Shown: positions 36,357-44,074 of the stretch, piece after piece
How positions within the stretch are numbered: position 1 is the stretch's first letter
How the letters are laid out: each line of letters begins with the position of its first letter
Assembly (NCBI RefSeq): GCF_030410395.1
Contig: NZ_JAUHHF010000001.1
Location: 62,001 to 126,000, forward strand
Source: Zwartia panacis
Lineage (GTDB): Bacteria; Pseudomonadota; Gammaproteobacteria; Burkholderiales; Burkholderiaceae_B
Direction: 5' to 3'
Length of the DNA stretch: 64,000 bases
Made by a program: the position numbers and the translations under genes
The notes under the pieces: model-generated
What the model was told of the DNA's origin: nothing
What the model saw: the letters and a program-made list of their open reading frames with translations, nothing else
The model's database searches: none

Positions 36357-36756
36357 GGATCGGGCTCGGTGGGTTCTCCGCATTGACAGTCGCGGAGATT
36401 GCAAAATGCGCAAAAGCTGAAATCAGCGCACGACTCTCACCCAAAGGCGGAAGTGTCTGAAACGAGAGCTCCGGATGTGCGATTTGTGCCTGAGAGACTA
36501 GTTGCGGCACACAGCTTCTGATGTGTCCACCTGTAGCGAGAAATAAAGGGACGACCCTGATCGTTGTGACCCCGCGCTTTGCAAGCTCAATGACGCAGTC
36601 CGCGAATGCTGGTTTCATATGCTCTAAAAATGAGAGGCTGACCGGGCCACCATGCAAATGAGAAACTTCATTTTGAATTTCTAAAAAGGGCTGTCGCCAT
36701 TGTTCATCGCGAGAGCCGTGGGCCAATAACAGGATTCCGGTTTTGTGATGCATCAT
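36340..36756 (-). CDS. Sirohydrochlorin chelatase, CbiX/SirB family
   Basis: Inserts iron (or cobalt) into sirohydrochlorin. The 138-residue protein is the short, single-domain form. Metal-binding histidines are in LLLAHGSRD (about residue 12) and in PLFLATGGHIRS (about 80). The ATG at 36756 overlaps the cobA stop as ATGA; a further in-frame ATG five codons upstream exists but lies inside cobA. Placed directly after the uroporphyrinogen methyltransferase and the siroheme enzyme that would use the product, iron chelation for siroheme is the likely role. Confidence 0.9.
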   Translation of the reverse strand: MMHHKTGILLLAHGSRDEQWRQPFLEIQNEVSHLHGGPVSLSFLEHMKPAFADCVIELAKRGVTTIRVVPLFLATGGHIRSCVPQLVSQAQIAHPELSFQTLPPLGESRALISAFAHFAISATVNAENPPSPIHEQND

Positions 36757-37514
36757 GAGCCTATCGCACATAGTTGTGCACGTTCTTCCAGATGCGTTTG
36801 ATTTGCCCTGGAAAATGCTTCCCCAAGCATCAGTAATACTGGACCTGGTAGATCAGGCAGGGCGTTGTCTGCAAGTTCGCGCAAGGTCATATGCAGGCAA
36901 GCACCCTCCAGACTGGCGTTCTCAACAACGCATACGGGAGTATCTGAGGATTTTCCTCCTGCGATGAGCTGTTGTCCGAGGGTCTGAGATTGCGCACTTG
37001 CCATATAAAGTACGACAGTGTTTGCGGCCAGACTGACGGCAAGCCATTCTGTGTCGGTATCCGTCAAGCGTTTTCCGACACGCGGGGTGACAAATGCCAC
37101 GCTCCTGGAAACACCTCGCAAGGTCAGACTCGTCTGGAGTTGAGCTGCTGCCGCACAGGCTGATGTGATGCCAGGTACGACCTCAACTGTGATTTGGGCT
37201 GCTTGACAGGCGGCAATCTCTTCCGCCATGCGACCAAAAATGCTTGGATCTCCCCCTTTGAGGCGCACCACATTCAGTCCTTGCTTGGCATAGGACACGA
37301 TTAAGCGGCAGATAAATTCTTGTTCGACAGACAGGCGGCCTAAACGTTTTCCAACATATACCCATTGAGCATGGGGTGCCGCTTCTTTCATGCCTTCGAC
37401 ATCCAGTAACGCGTCATGCAACACCACATCGGCCAAACTCAGCAAACGCCATGCTTTTCTGGTGAGTAGCTCAGGATCGCCGGGCCCCGCTCCAATCAGC
37501 GTGACGCGACTCAC
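36753..37514 (-). CDS. cobA: Uroporphyrinogen-III C-methyltransferase
   Basis: Makes precorrin-2 from uroporphyrinogen III with two SAM, the first step of siroheme synthesis. The 253-residue protein has the family opening VTLIGAGPGDPELLTRKAWRLL, DVVLHDALL, the LKGGDPSIFGRMAEE segment (about 83-97), VVPGITSACAAAAQLQ and GKSSDTPVCVVENAS. It is a stand-alone SUMT and lacks the CysG dehydrogenase/chelatase half; the chelatase is the next gene, and no precorrin-2 dehydrogenase is seen in the window. The ATG overlaps the cysI-like stop by four bases. Confidence 0.94.
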   Translation of the reverse strand: MSRVTLIGAGPGDPELLTRKAWRLLSLADVVLHDALLDVEGMKEAAPHAQWVYVGKRLGRLSVEQEFICRLIVSYAKQGLNVVRLKGGDPSIFGRMAEEIAACQAAQITVEVVPGITSACAAAAQLQTSLTLRGVSRSVAFVTPRVGKRLTDTDTEWLAVSLAANTVVLYMASAQSQTLGQQLIAGGKSSDTPVCVVENASLEGACLHMTLRELADNALPDLPGPVLLMLGEAFSRANQTHLEERAQLCAIGS

Positions 37515-39226
37515 GGGGACTCTCCAGCATTCAGACTTAAGCCAGGAGCGTTTCGTATGGTCGAGATTCGAATGGTGTCAGCACTCGCGGCGAAGAGGTC
37601 TTTGCCTAGCCGATCGACCGAAGAGCGAAATGTTTCCCCCGGTAACCGATGCTCAAGATAGGTATCCAGTACTTGTTCAACCGCATCGGCTATTTCATCC
37701 TCGGCAAATGCTCTTCCGATGATGGTGCCAAGCGTCGCTGGAGCGCCATGACCAGAGTGCCCTCCAAGCAAGAGCTGATAAAACGCTGCGCCATCCTTGT
37801 CGACACCCAGAATGCCAATGTGTCCGACATGATGATGACCGCAGCTGTTCATGCATCCGGAGATTCTGAGGTCAAGAGGGCCGATATTTTCCTGGGCATC
37901 AAGATCCGCATAACGTTTAGAGATCTCCTCTGCGATCGGTAATGATCTGGCATTGGCTAATGCGCAATAGTCGCCGCCAGGACAGGCGACCAGATCACCA
38001 ATCAGACCACCCAAAGAGTCCGCCAGACCAAGCTGCCTGAGAGATTCATACAGGTCGGGCAGGTCCGATTCCTTGACGGCAGGTAACAGCAGGTCTTGAG
38101 AGTGACTGACTCGGATGTAGCCTTGACTGTAGGTATCGGCAATATTGGCGATAGCCTCCATTTCTTGGCTGGTCACGTCACCAGGTGGACGTCCTGCCCC
38201 TTTCAATGCAATCAGGACGGCAGCAAAGCCAGGCCGCCGATGAGGTAACACATTACGTGCGCGCCATCGATTCCATGCGGTGAGCGCAGGTCCGGTCAGG
38301 TTGACTTCCGACGCATTGATAGGATGTCCCATTGACCAGTCCGGTTCAACGAAAGACGATTTGATCCGTGCAAGCTCAGCATCAGGAAGCTTGTGGGGGC
38401 CATTTTTATGTTGTTCCCATTCCTGCTCCACCATTTGACGGAAAACATCGATACCGGTCGCACGGACTAATATTTTGATGCGCGCTTTAGTGAGATTGTC
38501 ACGTCTGCCAAGTTCGTTATACACACGCATGATGGCATGCGTGTAACTCAGCAGATCAGACCATTCCAGACGCTCACGCAAGACAGGACCGAGTATTGGC
38601 GTACGTCCAAGACCACCACCCACCCGCACTCTGAAGGTGACAACAGGTTGGACATCGACGACTTCAAAGGCCAGGTCATGAATCTGAACGAGCGCGCGGT
38701 CTTCGGGAGTACCAGTCAAAGCAACTTTGAATTTACGTGGCAGGAAGGCGAATTCTGGATGAAACGTACTCCACTGGCGTAATAGTTCGGCATACGGTCT
38801 GGGATCAAGCAATTCATCGGGTGCGATACCCGCTAAGGCGTCACTCGTGATGTTGCGTAGGCAATTACCGCTGGATTGAATGCCATGCAAGCCCACCTCA
38901 GCAAGATCGGATAACGCAAGCGGAGTATCGTCGACAGAAATCCAGTTCAACTGAAGATTCTGTCGCGTCGTGAAGTGACCATAGCCGCGATCATAGCGTC
39001 GTGCGACTTGTGCAAGCGCTCTAAGCTGCGCGCTGTTCAACATTCCGTATGCGATGGCAATACGAAGCATAGGCGCATGTCGCTGAATATACAGACCATT
39101 TTGAAGACGCAAGGGTTTGAGCTGGTCATCAGTCAGAAAACCTTCTTTGTTTCTAACGATTTGGGCACCGAGTTGGGTGGCGCGCTCTTTTAAACGGCTG
39201 ATATCGAATTCACTTGCCTGGTACAT
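37511..39226 (-). CDS. Nitrite/sulfite reductase hemoprotein (CysI-like)
   Basis: A siroheme- and [4Fe-4S]-dependent reductase, most likely assimilatory sulfite reductase. Two repeats are visible: the first with YGHFTTRQNLQLNWI and SSGNCLRNITSD, the second with YSQGYIRVSHSQDLLLP. The cluster ligands appear in CPGGDYCALA and SGCMNSCGHHHVGHIG (C-x5-C and C-x3-C). 571 residues is typical of ferredoxin-type enzymes. No CysJ flavoprotein gene lies nearby, so reduced ferredoxin is the probable donor. The start at 39226 has no clear ribosome binding site and sits ten bases after a perfect 10-bp inverted repeat. It leads the siroheme operon. Confidence 0.92.
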   Translation of the reverse strand: MYQASEFDISRLKERATQLGAQIVRNKEGFLTDDQLKPLRLQNGLYIQRHAPMLRIAIAYGMLNSAQLRALAQVARRYDRGYGHFTTRQNLQLNWISVDDTPLALSDLAEVGLHGIQSSGNCLRNITSDALAGIAPDELLDPRPYAELLRQWSTFHPEFAFLPRKFKVALTGTPEDRALVQIHDLAFEVVDVQPVVTFRVRVGGGLGRTPILGPVLRERLEWSDLLSYTHAIMRVYNELGRRDNLTKARIKILVRATGIDVFRQMVEQEWEQHKNGPHKLPDAELARIKSSFVEPDWSMGHPINASEVNLTGPALTAWNRWRARNVLPHRRPGFAAVLIALKGAGRPPGDVTSQEMEAIANIADTYSQGYIRVSHSQDLLLPAVKESDLPDLYESLRQLGLADSLGGLIGDLVACPGGDYCALANARSLPIAEEISKRYADLDAQENIGPLDLRISGCMNSCGHHHVGHIGILGVDKDGAAFYQLLLGGHSGHGAPATLGTIIGRAFAEDEIADAVEQVLDTYLEHRLPGETFRSSVDRLGKDLFAASADTIRISTIRNAPGLSLNAGESP

Positions 39227-39236
39227 GGTTCGGCCA

Positions 39237-39260
39237 AAGATAGTGGTGAACCACTATCTT
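39237..39260. promoter_or_regulatory. Perfect inverted repeat before the cysI-like gene
   Basis: AAGATAGTGG (39237-39246) and CCACTATCTT (39251-39260) form a perfect 10-bp palindrome with a four-base centre, ending ten bases before the cysI-like start codon. It may be an operator or a leader hairpin that affects ribosome access; no U tract follows, so it is not an ordinary terminator. Confidence 0.7.
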
Positions 39261-39444
39261 AGAGATCATGCAGAGACCTAGTCCAATATCGAATGGATGT
39301 AATCAAATACATGATTTTCATAAGTTGATTGGGCGATATGTAAATCAGCAATCGGTATTTTGTATTTGACTCCTGAGCACATAGAGTGTTTGTCAGTACC
39401 TTGCAATCCTGGCTTGTACGATTGATCTTTGAAGCTGAATCAAC

Positions 39445-40401
39445 GTGAAACATCAGAAGTCTCTATCTTTCATTTTTCTCGCGACCCTGCTGGCGGCTTC
39501 CACTCTTCTCGCTGAGTGGTTCGCAGGCGAGGTCGAGCCCTCATCACCGATGCAGACCCATGCTGACATAAGCACCAGCAAGTGGATTGTGGATGCAAAT
39601 CAAGCAAAAAAAATGATTGATGATGGAGCGCTTGTCATTGATGCACGGGCGACTCCACTCAAACTTAAATCATCCTCTCCACCAGGTTCGATTTCGCTTC
39701 TTTGGCACGATCTCTCAAGGACTGCCATGTCTGAGAAGGGGATTCCTCTATCTTTTGCAGTGGGTATTCGCAAGCTTTCTCTACTCGGTGTGAACGACTC
39801 TAGTCCCGTTGTTGTTCTGGGTGATTGGGAAAATGGCTGGGGCGAGGATGGGCGTGTGGTGTGGGCGCTGCGCAGATGGGGTCATGCGAATGCAGTCATG
39901 ATCAATGGAGGGCTGAGTGCCCTCGAAAAAGTGGGTATGCCTGTGAAGACGCACAATCAGGTTGCTGCGCCATTTACAGGGGCAGATGTTCCTGCGTTGC
40001 AGGCATCGATTCAGGAGGTCAAACACAAAATCGGTCAACCTGATGTGGTGTTTTTGGATGTTCGTGAAACCAGGGAGTATGCGGGTCAAACACCGTATGG
40101 CGAAGATCGAGGAGGTCATTTGCCAGGGGCAATCAATATCTGGTTCAAGTCTTTTCTGAAAAGCGATGGATCCTTGAAGTCGAGAGGAGAAATCACACAT
40201 CTTCTCTCGGAACATGGAATTTCGGATCAAAACGAGATCATCGTTTATTGTTCAGGGGGTTTTAGATCCGCCTGGGTGATGGCCATACTCCACGATTATG
40301 GTTATCAGGTAAAAAATTATGCAGGTTCGATGTGGCAATGGTCTGACCGAAATTTTGTACGTTATCCGCTTGCCGTAGCAACTCAAGGGTTATATAGATA
40401 A
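39445..40401 (+). CDS. Exported thiosulfate sulfurtransferase with two rhodanese domains
   Basis: The GTG start gives a 318-residue protein with a signal-like N-terminus (FIFLATLLAASTLLAEWFAG). Two rhodanese domains follow: the first (about 50-165) lacks a catalytic cysteine, having VVVLGDWENGWGEDG at that place; the second (about 185-305) has the active-site loop VYCSGGFRSA with Cys and the RETREYAG and GHLPGAINI motifs. Such paired domains are typical of thiosulfate or mercaptopyruvate sulfurtransferases. It is divergent from the sulfite reductase operon, which suggests a link to sulfur supply, though the protein would act in the periplasm. A CDF transporter gene converges with it, seven bases apart. 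Confidence 0.9.
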   Translation: MKHQKSLSFIFLATLLAASTLLAEWFAGEVEPSSPMQTHADISTSKWIVDANQAKKMIDDGALVIDARATPLKLKSSSPPGSISLLWHDLSRTAMSEKGIPLSFAVGIRKLSLLGVNDSSPVVVLGDWENGWGEDGRVVWALRRWGHANAVMINGGLSALEKVGMPVKTHNQVAAPFTGADVPALQASIQEVKHKIGQPDVVFLDVRETREYAGQTPYGEDRGGHLPGAINIWFKSFLKSDGSLKSRGEITHLLSEHGISDQNEIIVYCSGGFRSAWVMAILHDYGYQVKNYAGSMWQWSDRNFVRYPLAVATQGLYR

Positions 40402-40408
40402 GTGCTAT

Positions 40409-41308
40409 CTATCCTTGTGTATTTAATTCGCAAGTCGAGGCATACTCCAAAGACTCGATCTGAATCGTTGCATGCTCGATATCGAATTTGTCATGGAGCA
40501 AGGTTGTTGCGGATTTCAAGATATCGACCTTGTTGTGAGTGACGCTGTCACTGACCAAGTGTACGCTCAGGGCGACTTGTGTCGTACTCGTCGCCCAGAT
40601 ATGCAAGTCGTGCAGCCCACTGACCCCGGGTACAGTTTGAAGAGCGTTTGAGACGGACTGCAACTCAATACCCTCTGGTACACCATCGAAGAGCAGATGC
40701 AGAGATTGGCGGAATAATGACCACGTTCCGATAATAATCACCAAAGCAATCAAAATGCTGCTGACGGGATCGACCCAGGTCCAGCCTTTCCACAGCGAGA
40801 CGAGACCAGAAATCACGACCCCCAGTGAGACCAAAGCGTCTGCGGCCATATGTATGAAGGCACCGCGTATATTGAGATCTTTTTTGCTGCCAGAAACAAA
40901 AAGCCAGGCGGTGATGCTGTTAATGACAATGCCAATCGCCGCGACAACAATGACCACTTTTGAGTCGACGACCGCAGGTTCATTGAGCCGGCTAATCGCC
41001 TCCCAACCGAGTGACCCCATCGCGACAAGCAAAATGATCGCATTGAAAAAACTGGCGATGATGGAGCCCTTTCGCCAGCCAAACGTTCGCGTTGCACTGG
41101 GTTTGATTTTTGCGGCTGCATAAGCTGCCCATGCTAGGAGCAAACCTCCTACATCACTTAGATTGTGACCTGCATCGGCCAGCAAGGCCAATGAGCCAGC
41201 TTGCCAGCCGTAGAACGCCTCCACAGCGACAAAAACCAAGTTGAGTCCAATGCCGATGGCAAATAGTTTGCTATATTGAACCGGGGCATGGTGGTGATGC
41301 TCACTCAT
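40409..41308 (-). CDS. Cation diffusion facilitator family metal exporter
   Basis: CDF proteins export Zn, Co, Cd or similar ions by proton antiport. The 299 residues start with a His-rich MSEHHHHAP, have six transmembrane segments, the metal site residues HNLSD (first, about 47-51) and the second pair HMAADAL near 152, and a C-terminal cytoplasmic domain (SGLHDLHIWATST, with His). This is the Asp/His arrangement of CzcD/ZitB-like proteins. A ribosome site is not obvious. The metal is not determined by sequence alone. Confidence 0.93.
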   Translation of the reverse strand: MSEHHHHAPVQYSKLFAIGIGLNLVFVAVEAFYGWQAGSLALLADAGHNLSDVGGLLLAWAAYAAAKIKPSATRTFGWRKGSIIASFFNAIILLVAMGSLGWEAISRLNEPAVVDSKVVIVVAAIGIVINSITAWLFVSGSKKDLNIRGAFIHMAADALVSLGVVISGLVSLWKGWTWVDPVSSILIALVIIIGTWSLFRQSLHLLFDGVPEGIELQSVSNALQTVPGVSGLHDLHIWATSTTQVALSVHLVSDSVTHNKVDILKSATTLLHDKFDIEHATIQIESLEYASTCELNTQG

Positions 41309-41428
41309 CTATTTTTATTCTCAATTTTGGTTGTGCGATGCAGGTTGATTCATCGGAGATCGTCCCTCTCACGCGATTTCCTCAATCATACATGCGGAAA
41401 GTGTCACGATAAGGCAGTCTGAACCCTC

Positions 41429-42730
41429 ATGAAGCCTACTTCTGATCACGCGATTGACCTGGACAAGACGAGTTCTGCTCAAGAGCTGAATCACACTTGT
41501 TATTGCAAAACGCTGAACAAGCAAGTGCTCCAAAAACAGCTGGATCGCGATCCTAGCGTGAGCGCGATCATGGCAGATCTCTGGCAATCGCATCCACACT
41601 TGTTTTCTTCAACAGTCGTGTTTATCTCTCCCGCGACCTTGCTGCTGATGACTGAAGCGATCCAGGCCCTGGAGCGGGTGATTGCATTGCCTGCGTATCA
41701 GTCGATGGCGCTGGATAGGGCGCCTGTGATCGCCCGGCATCACTTTGGTCCGCGTGGTGTATTTCAGGGTTTTGATTTTCACCTGGATGCTGATGGGCCG
41801 AAGCTGATTGAGATCAATACCAATGCTGGCGGGGCGTTGCTCAACGCTGCCTTGGCGCGTGCGCAGGATGCTTGTTGTCAAGAAATGGAATGGACGCGTC
41901 ATCCAAAGCTGGCGCTGAATTCACTTGAGGATCAGTTTGTTGAAATGTTCAGAAATGAGTGGCGTTCTGTACGCGATCAAGCGTCCTTGCGCACGCTCGT
42001 GATTGTGGATGATGATCCGCACAATCAATATTTGGCTCCAGAGTTCGAGCTTTTTAGGCTCATGTTCAACAAAGCTGGCATTGATGCGCATGTTGCTGAT
42101 CCTTCTTCTCTGATTTTGCGTGAGGGGCGGTTGTATTTCGAGCAACAGCCTGTGGACATGCTCTATAACCGCTTAACGGATTTTTATCTCCAAGAGCCTG
42201 CGCATCAGGCAATACGCGAGGCTTACGAACAGGGTCACGTGGTGATGACCCCGGATCCGCATGCGCATGCGCTGTATGCGGATAAACGCAATCTGATTGT
42301 GTTCAGCGATGATGGCTTGTTGGAGAGTTGGGGTGTGGCTGAGTCCGATCGTGCTCTGTTGCATCGAGTCATTCCCCGTACGATGCTTGTGCGTGCCGAC
42401 AATGGAGAATCACTCTGGGCCAATCGAAAAAATTTATTTTTTAAACCCGTTGCAGGTTACGGTTCAAAAGCGACTTACCGTGGTGACAAACTGACTAAAA
42501 AAGTCTGGGCAGAGATCCTTGCCGGCGATTTTGTTGCGCAAGAGCTGGTCAAGCCGAGTGAACGCCTGATTTTGCAAGACGAGGTGTTGATCGAACTTAA
42601 ATTTGATGTGCGAGCATATGCTTACGACGGAAAGATTCAGCTGTTGGCCGCGCGCATGTATTCCGGTCAGACAACAAATTTCAGGACATCAGGCGGCGGT
42701 TTTGCCCCCGTCGTGGTGTTGCCGAACTGA
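41429..42730 (+). CDS. Uncharacterised ATP-grasp-like protein
   Basis: I do not recognise a named family. Several segments look like a permuted ATP-grasp enzyme: PKLIEINTNAGG (about 128-139, like the Mg-binding E-I-N motif), MLYNRLTDFYL (about 238), FFKPVAGYGSKATYRGDKL (about 335, like the ATP-binding K-P-x-x-G-x-G-S loop) and DFVAQELVKPSERLI. The C-terminus has a conserved-looking AARMYSGQTTNFRTSGGGF. A CYC motif near residue 24 is notable. The protein of 433 residues is cytosolic. It sits alone between the CDF transporter and folB, with no biosynthetic partner to suggest the substrate; amide- or peptide-bond formation is only inferred. Confidence 0.7.
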   Translation: MKPTSDHAIDLDKTSSAQELNHTCYCKTLNKQVLQKQLDRDPSVSAIMADLWQSHPHLFSSTVVFISPATLLLMTEAIQALERVIALPAYQSMALDRAPVIARHHFGPRGVFQGFDFHLDADGPKLIEINTNAGGALLNAALARAQDACCQEMEWTRHPKLALNSLEDQFVEMFRNEWRSVRDQASLRTLVIVDDDPHNQYLAPEFELFRLMFNKAGIDAHVADPSSLILREGRLYFEQQPVDMLYNRLTDFYLQEPAHQAIREAYEQGHVVMTPDPHAHALYADKRNLIVFSDDGLLESWGVAESDRALLHRVIPRTMLVRADNGESLWANRKNLFFKPVAGYGSKATYRGDKLTKKVWAEILAGDFVAQELVKPSERLILQDEVLIELKFDVRAYAYDGKIQLLAARMYSGQTTNFRTSGGGFAPVVVLPN

Positions 42731-42748
42731 GTGTCTTGGTTCGAGTGT

Positions 42749-43141
42749 TTATTTTGAACGAAACACTTCAACACCCACACCTTCGCAATCCGGGTAGACA
42801 TCGGGCTTTTCCGTCGAGACGCGTGTGGCGTAAACAAGTGGATGGGCGAGCATGCGTTTGACGATTTCATCGCAAAGGGTTTCTTGCAAGTGAATATGCC
42901 CTGTCGCGATGATGTCCGCGATGGTCTGGCGCATAAAGTCGTAATCGACCACTTCACTTAAGTCGTCCTGGCTGGGCGTGTTGCTCTGCAGAGGCACGTA
43001 CAAGTCGACATTGATGATGACACGCTGCTCCCCTTTCTTTTCGAAATCGTGCACACCGATGTTCATGTTGATTTCAAAGGCTTTCAAGAACAGGCGGCGG
43101 CAGTGTGTGAGGTCGAGCTTTTGAATATGCGTAGGTGTCAT
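42749..43141 (-). CDS. folB: Dihydroneopterin aldolase
   Basis: Splits dihydroneopterin to hydroxymethyldihydropterin and glycolaldehyde in folate synthesis. The 130-residue protein shows the tunnelling-fold core IGVHDFEKKGEQRVIINVDLYV, VDYDFMRQTIADII and the catalytic-region ETLCDEIVKRML; the EKPDVYPDCEGVGVEVFR end is typical. Length is slightly above the E. coli 122. It is transcribed with the FolM-like SDR that lies upstream on the same strand, giving a folate pair. Confidence 0.93.
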   Translation of the reverse strand: MTPTHIQKLDLTHCRRLFLKAFEINMNIGVHDFEKKGEQRVIINVDLYVPLQSNTPSQDDLSEVVDYDFMRQTIADIIATGHIHLQETLCDEIVKRMLAHPLVYATRVSTEKPDVYPDCEGVGVEVFRSK

Positions 43142-43205
43142 TGGTCAGTTGTAGTGGTCAAAATGTCAAAAATAGAGGAGGCGATTGGGTGATGAAGCGA
43201 TTGAG

Positions 43206-43991
43206 TCATGATGTCAAAAACATGACATCACGGTCTGAGGACTTCAGGTGCTGACCGCCGTCCACATAAAGCGTGGTGCCAGTGATCGCGTGCGCGCTGG
43301 CGATATAGACCGCGGCCGCGGTGATATCCTCGGGCGTGGAAGACTTGCCAAGCGGTGTCATGTGGTGGGCTTGCTTGAAGCCCGCCTCAGTCTGATCTCC
43401 GAATACCAGCGTGATACCTGGTGCAAGACCGACTACCCGGACATGCGGCGCCAGCGCCTGCGCCAACAGTCTCGTGGCTTCGAGTAGGGCGGCTTTGGAT
43501 AAGGTATAGGATAGAAAATCAGGATTAGGGTTGATCAGCTTTTGATCCAGAAGATTGATCACAACGGCCGGATGTTTGAACGTATCCGGATTCTGTTTGC
43601 GGGCGCGGTGCAAGTCGCGCGCAAGTGTGATCGGCGCTGCGACATTGATTTGCATATGGGCATTCAGTCGCGCGTAACTAAAGCTGTCTGTCTCGTCATA
43701 ATCAAACAGCGATGCATTGTTCACGACACAACTGGGGAGTCCAAACGTATCGGTACAACGCTTGATCAAGCTTGATACTGAATGCTCATTTCCGAGGTCG
43801 GCTTGTAGCGCAACCGCCCGGCGGCCGAGCGCCTCGATATCTTTCACGGTCTGTTGAGCATCCGCAGCCGATGTCCCGAAATGGATCGCGACATCCCAGC
43901 CTGCCTGAGCAAGCCCCAGGGCAATGCTGCGCCCCAGACGCTTGCCAGCGCCTGTGACCAGGGCAATTTTCTCTGAGTGGACTGAGGACAC
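43206..43991 (-). CDS. SDR-family dihydromonapterin/dihydrofolate reductase (FolM-like)
   Basis: A pteridine-type short-chain reductase. The TGAGKRLGRSIA motif (with the Arg that marks NADPH-using PTR1/FolM enzymes), VNNASLFDYDETDSF, the LSYTLSKAALLEATRLLA stretch holding the Tyr and Lys of YxxxK, and the C-terminal VDGGQHLK support the call. The frame is open to ATG 44048, but GTG 43991 with AGG nearby gives a protein that starts a few residues before the nucleotide site, as in homologues. Being next to folB, a role in tetrahydrofolate or tetrahydromonapterin supply is likely. Substrate is inference. Confidence 0.82.
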   Translation of the reverse strand: MSSVHSEKIALVTGAGKRLGRSIALGLAQAGWDVAIHFGTSAADAQQTVKDIEALGRRAVALQADLGNEHSVSSLIKRCTDTFGLPSCVVNNASLFDYDETDSFSYARLNAHMQINVAAPITLARDLHRARKQNPDTFKHPAVVINLLDQKLINPNPDFLSYTLSKAALLEATRLLAQALAPHVRVVGLAPGITLVFGDQTEAGFKQAHHMTPLGKSSTPEDITAAAVYIASAHAITGTTLYVDGGQHLKSSDRDVMFLTS

Positions 43992-44074
43992 GTTTATTTC
44001 GCCTAAGCAAACTGCGACGCCACACATGGACGCCACGACAAACGACATATTAACTTGCCCGGGTCAAATAAGAC

